Shown in pieces: positions 1 through 5,965 of a DNA stretch of 6,270 nucleotides. The notes under the pieces are model-generated. The model was not told the DNA's origin and did not search any database. It saw only the letters and a list, made by a program, of their open reading frames with translations. Position 1 is the first letter of the stretch. Each line of letters begins with the position of its first letter. Position numbers and translations under genes: made by a program. Origin of the DNA: an uncultured Muribaculaceae bacterium (GTDB taxonomy: Bacteria > Bacteroidota > Bacteroidia > Bacteroidales > Muribaculaceae). The stretch lies in the NCBI GenBank assembly GCA_910577355.1, contig CAJTMY010000072.1:1-6270 (forward strand), in the 5' to 3' direction.

Positions 1-244
1 TATCTCTATACAAGCGAGGCTTGAATACGGCTTGTGGACTTTGCAATGTGGATGCATCGTAATATATTGGATATAAGAGATATTTTAGATTTTAATAAAA
101 CAACGTCCTTAGCCGGTTGCCGGTGCGAAAATCAGGATAATGTATATGAACCGATCAAAGTCGCATTGCATACAATATGTGATGCCTGATACATCTCTTT
201 TACGTTTCTGCCCTTTGATAAGGAGGGTATGGCGTATTGACCGC
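1..244. other. non-coding leader upstream of the fimbrial operon
   Basis: AT-rich stretch with no supportable gene. It holds the candidate promoter at 40-70, an imperfect inverted-repeat pair (1-10 and 72-82), a 6-mer direct repeat GCCGGT at 112-117 and 119-124, and an AGGAGGG at 221-227. A reading frame continuous with the first gene runs from an ATG at 140, but its 35 extra residues are basic and mixed and do not resemble a signal peptide, so I treat them as untranslated leader. If transcription starts near 77, the leader would be about 170 nt long. Confidence 0.6.
40..70 (+). promoter_or_regulatory. candidate Bacteroidetes-type promoter
   Basis: TTTG at 40-43 is followed after exactly 19 nt by TATATTGG at 63-70. 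The Bacteroides consensus is a -33 TTTG and a -7 TAnnTTTG separated by about 19-21 nt, so the spacing fits and five of the six fixed -7 positions match. Transcription would start around 77 and drive the four downstream genes. A second -7-like octamer, TATTTTAG at 81-88, lacks a correctly placed -33 element. The motif is short and the region AT-rich, so this is only a candidate. Confidence 0.35.
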
Positions 245-1393
245 ATGCGCGCAACTGCCGTGTCGCTTCTTTTTCTTTTCGCGTTTTCTTTGGCATTAGA
301 GGCTGATGAATATGTTCATCGTACAGTAGTGCATTTCCCTATGGGACAATCGGCTATTGATTCCTCTTTTTTAGAGAACAGATATGCTTTGGATTCTTTG
401 CAGGACATAGCCACTTCGTTCGTATCAGACAGTACCGTCACTATTACAGGTGTACATTTTGAGGGTTATGCGTCGCCCGAGGGGTCGGAGTCTCTCAACA
501 GACGGCTGGCTCGTGAGCGGCGTCTCGCATTGGAACGATATGTGCGCGCTTATATTCCGTTTCCCGACTCAATATCAAGCGCGGGTACAGATATATTTGA
601 TGCGGCCATAGCATCTGCATATGCTGGCGCTTCCCCGGGAGAACGCAGCAGGATGGTGCGGAATTTCGATTACCTGCGGTATGCCTCGGTAGATTTGAGC
701 TATCGGCGAACTGTGATACCCGAAGTGCAGCCATATGAAAATACGGAGTCGGAGATATCCTCAGATTCGGTGGCCGCCACGGTCTTACCCGATACAGTCA
801 CTGCATACAGTGGAACGGAATCCACCATCGAGAATCCTTTAAGACACTGCCGCCCGTTATATATCGGGCTCAAAACCAATATGCTCTATGATGCGTTGCT
901 TATTCCCACATTGGGCGCCGAAGTCTATGTAGGCCGCGACTTCAGTATAAGCGGGCAATGGAGCTATGCCTGGTGGAGCAAGAATGCCCGTCATCGCTAT
1001 TGGCGTTTTTATGGGGGAGATCTGGGCGTGCGCTGGTGGTTTGGAAAACAGGCCGATGCAAAACCTCTCACAGGGCATCATGTGGGTGTATATGCACAGA
1101 TTCTCACCTACGACTTCGAGACAGGCGGCCGCGGACAGATGGGCGCCAAATTCAACTACGGTGGTGGAATAGAATATGGATTTTCTTTGCCGGTAGGGCG
1201 TCGGCTTAACATCGATTTCTCTGTCGGAGCCGGATATATCGGTGGCAAATATTATGAATACAAGCCGTTGGAGGGGCATTATGTATGGCAGGCCACAAAG
1301 AACCGACGGTGGTTTGGCCCCACCAAGGCGGAAATATCGCTTGTATGGCTCATAGGCTGCAACAACCGCAATGTGAAGGGAGGTGTGGAATGA
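245..1393 (+). CDS. OmpA-like / DUF3575 outer-membrane protein of a fimbrial locus
   Basis: Protein of 382 aa from the chosen ATG. Residues 1-20 form a signal peptide (MRATA, then a Leu/Phe-rich core ending LEA before Asp21). Residues ~28-105 resemble an OmpA C-terminal fold: HFPMGQ at 30-35, GYASPEG at 74-80, then N85 and an Arg-rich helix with R92 at the conserved Arg position. A variable linker follows. Residues ~208-375 match DUF3575, beginning GLKTNMLYDALLIPTLG and including GHHVGVYAQ and WFGPTKAEISLVWLIG, with the aromatic/Gly pattern of an outer-membrane beta barrel. The start was chosen because the signal peptide begins there; AGGAGGG at 221-227 is rather far upstream (17 nt). DUF3575 genes commonly sit in Bacteroidales fimbrial clusters, and a role as envelope partner of the pilus is inferred. 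The OmpA motif has Ser where canonical domains have the diaminopimelate-binding Asp, so peptidoglycan binding is uncertain. The stop overlaps the next gene's start. Confidence 0.85.
   Translation: MRATAVSLLFLFAFSLALEADEYVHRTVVHFPMGQSAIDSSFLENRYALDSLQDIATSFVSDSTVTITGVHFEGYASPEGSESLNRRLARERRLALERYVRAYIPFPDSISSAGTDIFDAAIASAYAGASPGERSRMVRNFDYLRYASVDLSYRRTVIPEVQPYENTESEISSDSVAATVLPDTVTAYSGTESTIENPLRHCRPLYIGLKTNMLYDALLIPTLGAEVYVGRDFSISGQWSYAWWSKNARHRYWRFYGGDLGVRWWFGKQADAKPLTGHHVGVYAQILTYDFETGGRGQMGAKFNYGGGIEYGFSLPVGRRLNIDFSVGAGYIGGKYYEYKPLEGHYVWQATKNRRWFGPTKAEISLVWLIGCNNRNVKGGVE
1376..1383 (+). promoter_or_regulatory. Shine-Dalgarno-like site deciding the DUF5119 start
   Basis: AAGGGAGG lies 6 nt before the ATG at 1390, inside the end of the preceding gene. 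It is one of the few good purine-rich sites in this operon. Together with the lipoprotein signal peptide beginning at 1390 it argues against the in-frame ATG at 1285. Combined with the ATGA overlap it suggests translational coupling. Confidence 0.6.
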
Positions 1394-2436
1394 AACTCAC
1401 CCGGATATGTGCGCTGTATGCTACGGCGATATCGGCACTCTTTGTCATGTCGTCGTGCGATCACAAGGATCTGTGCTTCGATCATCCCAACCATTCGTTG
1501 CGTTCCACGACGCGTATTTGCGCGACCTACAACCGCGTGTGGGAGATCGGAGATGACGGAGCTCCGGCATGGGAATCACATTGGCCCGCATCATTCGGTA
1601 TCGGATATGAATCGTTGGTGCCCGGCCTGCCCGCAGGTCTGTGTGTCAATGCCTATTCGGAGGAAGGCGCTGATATGGTGTCGCATGTATCTGCCGCCGG
1701 CGGCATTGTGGATATGACAGCCGGTATCAACTCCCTGCTGATGTATAACGATGATACCGAATATATAATATTCAACAATCTCAACGCCTCGGTATCGGCA
1801 AAGGCCACCACACGTGCACGATCACGAGCATCGTACGCAGGCAATCCGTTCTACAGCCCTGGCGATGTGGGCGATGAGCGTACCGTCACTCCGCCCGATC
1901 CGCTTTTCGGGCACTATATAACTCGCTACGACCAGCAGGTGCTGCCCGAGCCGGCTGTGCTCGATGTCACCATGCAGCCGCTGGTATATACGTACCTCGT
2001 GCGCTATGAATTCGAGTCGGGAATAGAATATGCGGGCCTGGCCCGTGGCGCCCTTGCCGGAATGGCAGAGTCGGTATTTCTCCACGATGGTCACACAGGC
2101 CCCGACCGTGCCACTATCCTGTATGATTGCACTGTAGAATCATGGGGCGTGCAGGCTGTTGTGAATTCGTTCGGAGTGCCTGATTATCCCAATCCCATAT
2201 ATCCCGATGGCCGTTCATCTTCATTTGCCCTCAACCTTGAGGTGAAACTCAGAAACGGCAAGACGCTGAACTACAACTTCGATATCTCCGATCAGATGGC
2301 CAATCAACCGCATGGAGGCGTAATCGTCGTAAGCGGCTTGAGCATAAGCGATGAGGAGGGCGATGCCGGCGGCTCGGGCTTCGATGTGTCGATTGACGGC
2401 TGGGGCGAATTCAACGACATCATCGTAAATCTTTAA
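1390..2436 (+). CDS. DUF5119 lipoprotein, putative minor or anchoring fimbrial component
   Basis: Protein of 348 aa. It begins MKLTRICALYATAISALFVMSSC, with a lipobox MSSC and lipidated Cys23, so it is predicted to be sent to the outer membrane. Just after the Cys comes HKDLCFDHPNH (25-35), the usual N-terminal signature of DUF5119. The rest is beta-rich, with typical family landmarks FDISDQM (297-303) and a C-terminal GFDVSIDGW ending at W338. The in-frame extension to 1285 lies inside the previous gene and was discarded. The gene overlaps its upstream neighbour by ATGA and has an SD-like AAGGGAGG 6 nt before the start. DUF5119 proteins occur beside DUF3575 and fimbrillin genes in Bacteroidales and are thought to be pilus-associated. 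A FimB/Mfa2-like anchor role is an inference, and no residue proves it. Confidence 0.82.
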   Translation: MKLTRICALYATAISALFVMSSCDHKDLCFDHPNHSLRSTTRICATYNRVWEIGDDGAPAWESHWPASFGIGYESLVPGLPAGLCVNAYSEEGADMVSHVSAAGGIVDMTAGINSLLMYNDDTEYIIFNNLNASVSAKATTRARSRASYAGNPFYSPGDVGDERTVTPPDPLFGHYITRYDQQVLPEPAVLDVTMQPLVYTYLVRYEFESGIEYAGLARGALAGMAESVFLHDGHTGPDRATILYDCTVESWGVQAVVNSFGVPDYPNPIYPDGRSSSFALNLEVKLRNGKTLNYNFDISDQMANQPHGGVIVVSGLSISDEEGDAGGSGFDVSIDGWGEFNDIIVNL

Positions 2437-2475
2437 AGTACAAACATTAAATATATCAACCAAATTGTTTAACAC

Positions 2476-3501
2476 ATGAAAAAAATTCATCTGATCGCAG
2501 CAAGTGCCGCTATAATCATGGCATCCTGCTCAAACGACGAACTGGTGAAGGCTCCGGAAGCCGCACCAATCGGATTCGATTCTTACATCGGCAAGGTGAC
2601 CCGCGCCGACGACGCCACCCTCGCAAACGTGAATGCGATCTCCGTATACGGATATATCGGTGATGCCGGAACACCAAAGATCTTCGACGGCACAATCGTA
2701 AGCAAAACAAGTGGCGACTGGACATACACTCCACTGCAGTACTGGACCGCCGGAAAGAATTACTTCTTCACCGCGCTGGCATCGCAGGTATCAGCCGGCA
2801 ACAGCCACTACGGGTACACATGGGCAACTGATCTCACAACCGAGACGGCCGGATTCAACGGCAACGGTACTGTCTCTTTCGAAAATACACAAGACAAAGC
2901 GAGCGGCAACGAAGATCTGTTGTATGCGTCGGCCACAGCTACGACTCCTGCCGAGATTACCACAGCTCCTTCGCGCGTGCAGTTCGCTTTCAGGCATGCT
3001 CTGTCGCGTGTGAAATTCAGCTTCAAGAACGGCATGGGTTCCGACTCATACAGCATCAAGATTCATGATGTGAAGATCAACAATACAGCCGCCACAGGTA
3101 CGCTGGCACTCGGTACCGCAAATCCCGTATGGGAGGCCTCCGGCTCGGCAGTGCTCACACTCCGTCCCAACTATTTCATTCCTGCCAACGCTATCGCCGG
3201 CAATACCGGAGTTGTGGCATCGGGCACAAAATTCATTATCCCCGAGACCAAGGCACTCTCGGTAAGCTTTGAGGTCGACCTGATTGTCAACGGCACCACT
3301 ATCGAGACCTACTCGCACAGCGAGCGCATATTGCCGCAAGTGGAATTCAAGAACGGATACAGCTACAACTTCGTGGCCGAGATCAATGCCCAAAATATCG
3401 ACCCGAGTCAGGAACTCTATCCGATACTCTTCTCTGTCCAGTCTATCGATGAATGGACAGATGCTCCTGTTACCGACGTAAATCTTAATACTGAACCTTA
3501 A
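2476..3501 (+). CDS. fimbrillin family (Mfa-like) lipoprotein, probable major shaft pilin
   Basis: Protein of 341 aa. Lipoprotein signal peptide MKKIHLIAASAAIIMASC, with lipobox MASC and Cys18. Then IGFDSYIGKVTRADD, whose Arg43 is a plausible proteolytic maturation site, as in Bacteroidia pilins cleaved after an N-terminal Arg. The central family motif is QFAFRHALSRVKFSFKNG (169 onward), and the C-terminus has the usual PILFSVQSIDEWTD. The length is typical of a shaft subunit. The start follows a 39-nt AT-rich spacer without an SD site, which is normal in this phylum. It lies directly after the DUF5119 gene and before the larger tip-like gene, with a strong hairpin just after its stop. It would polymerise by donor-strand exchange after trimming (family knowledge). 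Its role as shaft rather than minor subunit is inferred from size and position. Confidence 0.88.
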   Translation: MKKIHLIAASAAIIMASCSNDELVKAPEAAPIGFDSYIGKVTRADDATLANVNAISVYGYIGDAGTPKIFDGTIVSKTSGDWTYTPLQYWTAGKNYFFTALASQVSAGNSHYGYTWATDLTTETAGFNGNGTVSFENTQDKASGNEDLLYASATATTPAEITTAPSRVQFAFRHALSRVKFSFKNGMGSDSYSIKIHDVKINNTAATGTLALGTANPVWEASGSAVLTLRPNYFIPANAIAGNTGVVASGTKFIIPETKALSVSFEVDLIVNGTTIETYSHSERILPQVEFKNGYSYNFVAEINAQNIDPSQELYPILFSVQSIDEWTDAPVTDVNLNTEP

Positions 3502-3510
3502 AAAACTCTC

Positions 3511-3558
3511 AATACCCCGGGGCGTGCGGCTTATTGATGTGCGCGTCCCGGGAATATT
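3511..3558 (+). terminator. intercistronic hairpin between shaft and tip pilin genes (partial terminator or mRNA-stability element)
   Basis: Arms 3516-3527 (CCCGGGGCGTGC) and 3541-3552 (GCGCGTCCCGGG) pair over 12 bp with two G-U wobbles around a 13-nt loop. After a small internal loop, AATA (3511-3514) pairs with TATT (3555-3558). No clear U-run follows, so full Rho-independent termination is doubtful. It begins 10 nt after the fimbrillin stop and ends 14 nt before the next ATG. It probably reduces read-through or protects the upstream mRNA, but this is inferred from position only. Confidence 0.65.
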
Positions 3559-3572
3559 TGCAAAGCATTGAA

Positions 3573-5702
3573 ATGAAACCGAAATATCTGTTATCATGCA
3601 TCTCAACCTTATTACTGACGGCGTGTGCCGAAGACATACCTGTAGATGCCGGCGGCGGTTCGCATATTGTATTCGGAATCGACAGACCGGAAATGTCGCG
3701 CGGCACGGCATCGCAGCCGGTCGGGCATTTCAACCTTTGCAGCAGTTCGGACACGGTTACAGTGGCATGTCGCATATCCGATTTCCGGGGTGAGGTAGCG
3801 ACAGGCCGTGCCGCGCCTACCGAACAGATGTCCGGTTTCAGAGCCTGGTCATATCTGCACGAGGCCGGTACTGTAAAACCCTTCTTTGTCAATGAGGATG
3901 TTACCGACAAAGGCTCGTACTGGGCTACGGCGCAGACATATTATTGGCCGTCATCGGCCGATCAGCTACTTTCGTTTGCAGCAGTCGCCGGGATACCCGA
4001 AGACGGTATGGACGTGGACGCGCAGGCCTCCGACATTCGACTCAGCTATACTGTGCCTGCCAGGGCTGCCGCTCAGCAGGATATCATGGTGGCGAAATGC
4101 GAGCCTGTCAACGGAGCCGACAATCCCGCCTATCGTGTGCCGCTTGCCTTCAGGCATATCTGCTCGGCAGTGAGATTCAAGGTAGGCGGCGTGATGATGC
4201 CCGGCAGTATCGAGCGGATAACCTTGTCGGGCATATTGGCCACAGGTACATACAGCGGCGGCGCATGGAGCGATCTGGGCAACCCGCAGCCGTTCAGCAT
4301 CGATACTCCCGTGCCTACCGCCGGCAGCGAGGCTGCCGGCGCTGATCTCTATCCCGGTTATCAGACATTCATGATGCTGCCGCAGACCCTTGGCGCGGAT
4401 GCGCGCCTTGAGGTGGTGTTCAAAGACGAGACAACCGGCACCACACGCACACTGAGTGCGTCGATTTCCGGGCAGCAATGGCCGATCGGTAAGATCATAA
4501 CATATCAGATAGGTATAAGCCCCGACTTCAGGCTCGAATTCACCGCCGAGCCGCCGGTGCAGGACGCACACTACGTGATGTGCAATACCGCCATAAATGT
4601 AAGCGGACTCGCCGCGACTACCGGTTGGACACTCACCGCGAAGGCCGACGATGGCGCCGATGTATCCATACAGCGCGAGGCCGATGTTAACGAATATGCC
4701 AGACAGGGATTCTGGATCGACAAACGTATGAACAATGGCGTGGTGCAGAACGAGAGCGTGCGAGGCACAGCGGACATTAACGGAACCGGCAATGTCGAAA
4801 ATCTCGCGGTGCGTGTATTCATTCCTGAAAACCCGGGTGATAGCGAGCGAGAGATCACACTTCGTCTGCATGTCGACGGTACTCCGGCATCCACAGCGGT
4901 GACACAGACGATAAGGCAGGTGAACCCGGTCTGGTCGGGCTCTACCGGCTGGGAGCAGATCGACGACAACGACAGCGGCATCTACGGTTTCTGCTATGAT
5001 GCCAGACATGTGTATGTATACAACGATTCGCGACCCAATATTTGGCCCGGTTATACCGCAAAAGGTATTGCCGATCAGGTTGTATCTATGATAAATACAT
5101 ATGGAGCGGGGAATTATGCGAGTGTTACGTTATTTGAAGTAAGCAGTGCTCTTTCGACCCGAAATTTTGTAGATATAGATTATCGCAATCTTAATAAACT
5201 CGATGGCAAAGCGGTATCAACCACAGACGGGAAGCAGAATTCGATTGAACTTTTTAACTTTGGTGGTACTGCGTTAAGTAGAAATTTTGAGAATGCCATT
5301 ACCAATTTAAAACGACCGGTTGGAGATACATCCGAGAACGCATACCGAAAAGTTGCATCTAATGACCCTTCCACAGTGCCGAAATGGATTGAGGGTACTG
5401 AGATCAACGAAAGTCAGGCTCTTGCACTTGTGTTGAAGAAAAACAGATATTATCTGAATACTTCTACCGTAGAGGGCAACACCACCACGACTCCCTTGAT
5501 AAGGGCTGCCGACATCGTGTGGTATCTGCCTGCGAGCGGACAGTTTGCCGGTGCTCCGGCGTGGATGGACGGCTCGACGATGTCTGCCGGTGATTATTGG
5601 TCATCAACATCCTCGACAGGCACAAATTCATATGACGGTGGCGGTGCTGTAATATCGCGCACCGAAGTAAAGAAAATCCGCGTAGCCCGCAATAAGCCAT
5701 AA
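3573..5702 (+). CDS. large fimbrillin-type lipoprotein with C-terminal lectin-like (DUF1566/FGE-like) domain, probable pilus tip adhesin
   Basis: Protein of 709 aa. Lipoprotein signal MKPKYLLSCISTLLLTAC, lipobox LTAC, Cys18. IVFGIDRPEMSRGT follows, with Arg43 at the same distance from Cys as in the preceding pilin. An Mfa-like N-terminal domain spans ~30-320 (AFRHICSAVRFKVGG from 192; GKIITYQIGI near its end). A BACON/Ig-like segment spans ~330-465, ending in TQTIRQVNP. The C-terminal part has WYLPASGQ (650-657), YWSSTSS (675-681) and a final KKIRVAR, the pattern of DUF1566/FGE-like C-type-lectin-fold modules found in Bacteroidetes tip pilins. In-frame ATGs at 3534 and 3537 lie in the hairpin loop and would precede the signal peptide, so 3573 is preferred. 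The stretch for residues ~490-630 is much more AT-rich than the rest, suggesting exchange. It is the last gene of the operon. Adhesive function and ligand are inferred. Confidence 0.85.
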   Translation: MKPKYLLSCISTLLLTACAEDIPVDAGGGSHIVFGIDRPEMSRGTASQPVGHFNLCSSSDTVTVACRISDFRGEVATGRAAPTEQMSGFRAWSYLHEAGTVKPFFVNEDVTDKGSYWATAQTYYWPSSADQLLSFAAVAGIPEDGMDVDAQASDIRLSYTVPARAAAQQDIMVAKCEPVNGADNPAYRVPLAFRHICSAVRFKVGGVMMPGSIERITLSGILATGTYSGGAWSDLGNPQPFSIDTPVPTAGSEAAGADLYPGYQTFMMLPQTLGADARLEVVFKDETTGTTRTLSASISGQQWPIGKIITYQIGISPDFRLEFTAEPPVQDAHYVMCNTAINVSGLAATTGWTLTAKADDGADVSIQREADVNEYARQGFWIDKRMNNGVVQNESVRGTADINGTGNVENLAVRVFIPENPGDSEREITLRLHVDGTPASTAVTQTIRQVNPVWSGSTGWEQIDDNDSGIYGFCYDARHVYVYNDSRPNIWPGYTAKGIADQVVSMINTYGAGNYASVTLFEVSSALSTRNFVDIDYRNLNKLDGKAVSTTDGKQNSIELFNFGGTALSRNFENAITNLKRPVGDTSENAYRKVASNDPSTVPKWIEGTEINESQALALVLKKNRYYLNTSTVEGNTTTTPLIRAADIVWYLPASGQFAGAPAWMDGSTMSAGDYWSSTSSTGTNSYDGGGAVISRTEVKKIRVARNKP

Positions 5703-5734
5703 TCCCCCGATAAAGTAGCAATTCAGTCACACAA

Positions 5735-5763
5735 GTAGGGTCGCACGGCTCGTACGTCCCTAC
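5735..5763. repeat. left REP-like palindrome
   Basis: A 29-nt imperfect palindrome starting GTAGGG and ending CCCTAC. It has a 13-bp stem with two mismatches (T-T and C-A) and a GCT loop at 5748-5750. It lies 32 nt after the tip gene stop and could form a hairpin in the operon's 3' transcript. Confidence 0.65.
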
Positions 5764-5771
5764 ATCAAAAC

Positions 5772-5799
5772 ATCCGTGTAAATCTGTGTAATCCGTGTA
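5772..5799 (+). repeat. three tandem ATCYGTGTA units
   Basis: ATCCGTGTA at 5772-5780, ATCTGTGTA at 5782-5790 and ATCCGTGTA at 5791-5799. The first two are separated by one A and the last two are directly adjacent. No coding role is supported. Confidence 0.7.
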
Positions 5800-5807
5800 T
5801 AAATATG

Positions 5808-5856
5808 CGGATGGGGAGGCGGGCTACGCACGCCATGCCAGCATGGCAACCATCCG
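5808..5856. repeat. compound inverted repeat inside the composite element
   Basis: Outer arms CGGATGG (5808-5814) and CCATCCG (5850-5856) pair perfectly. Inside, GCCATGC (5832-5838) and GCATGGC (5841-5847) pair around a 2-nt loop, leaving a 17-nt bulge on the left side and AA on the right. This gives a cruciform-capable structure in the middle of the element. Confidence 0.6.
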
Positions 5857-5863
5857 GCGAGGC

Positions 5864-5887
5864 GGGCGCACGAGCCGTGCGTCCCTA
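5864..5887. repeat. right REP-like palindrome
   Basis: Stem GGGCGCACG (5864-5872) pairs with CGTGCGTCC (5876-5884), with one G-T wobble and an AGC loop, followed by CTA. The loop is the complement of the left copy's GCT loop, so the two palindromes face each other in inverted orientation. Confidence 0.6.
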
Positions 5888-5954
5888 AAAACGATACAAA
5901 ATATGCGGCCAATAACACGCATTTTTTGCGTGTTATTGGCCGCATATTTTGTAT
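5887..5954. terminator. Rho-independent terminator of clpB, possibly bidirectional, with a 28-bp perfect stem
   Basis: Positions 5894-5921 pair without any mismatch with 5927-5954 around a TTTTT loop. Read on the minus strand, the hairpin starts 11 nt after the clpB stop and is followed after 2 nt by TTTTT (5891-5887), a good intrinsic terminator. Read on the plus strand it would also fold, with AUAUUUU in its descending arm but no U-run after it, so termination of the fimbrial operon is likely but weaker. The stem is longer than most intrinsic terminators. Confidence 0.8.
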
Positions 5955-5965
5955 TCATGTATTTG

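Larger units (their letters stand above)
5735..5887. repeat. REPIN/MITE-like composite intergenic repeat
   Basis: A 153-nt non-coding block made of nested repeats. It is bounded by two related palindromes in inverted orientation (5735-5763 and 5864-5887), which share ACGAGCCGTGCG and CCCTA when the left one is reverse-complemented. Between them lie three tandem ATCYGTGTA units and a compound hairpin. A 9-mer direct repeat GAGGCGGGC occurs at 5816-5824 and 5859-5867. I see no target-site duplication and no transposase. As I recall, similar palindromes and ATCCGTGTA-type repeats occur between genes in Bacteroidales, but genomic copy number cannot be judged here. Confidence 0.6.

Noticed and set aside
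140..244. N-terminal extension of the OmpA/DUF3575 protein from the ATG at 140
   Set aside because: The extra 35 residues are basic and mixed, without signal-peptide character, whereas a clean signal peptide begins at the ATG at 245.
1285..1389. Upstream in-frame ATG for the DUF5119 gene
   Set aside because: It would overlap the conserved DUF3575 tail by over 100 nt and bury the lipoprotein signal peptide that starts at 1390.
3534..3572. Upstream ATGs at 3534 and 3537 for the tip gene
   Set aside because: They fall in the loop of the intercistronic hairpin and would put 13 or 12 residues before a perfect lipoprotein signal starting at 3573.
3046..3711. 221-aa open frame on the minus strand
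   Set aside because: It spans the end of one pilin gene and the start of the next on the opposite strand, and shows no domain or signal.
3966..5009. 347-aa open frame on the minus strand
   Set aside because: It lies wholly opposite the tip adhesin gene, is rich in Cys/His/Arg typical of antisense frames in GC-rich DNA, and resembles no family I know.
5772..5799. CRISPR-like short repeats
   Set aside because: Only three 9-mers, almost contiguous, with no unique spacers and no cas genes.
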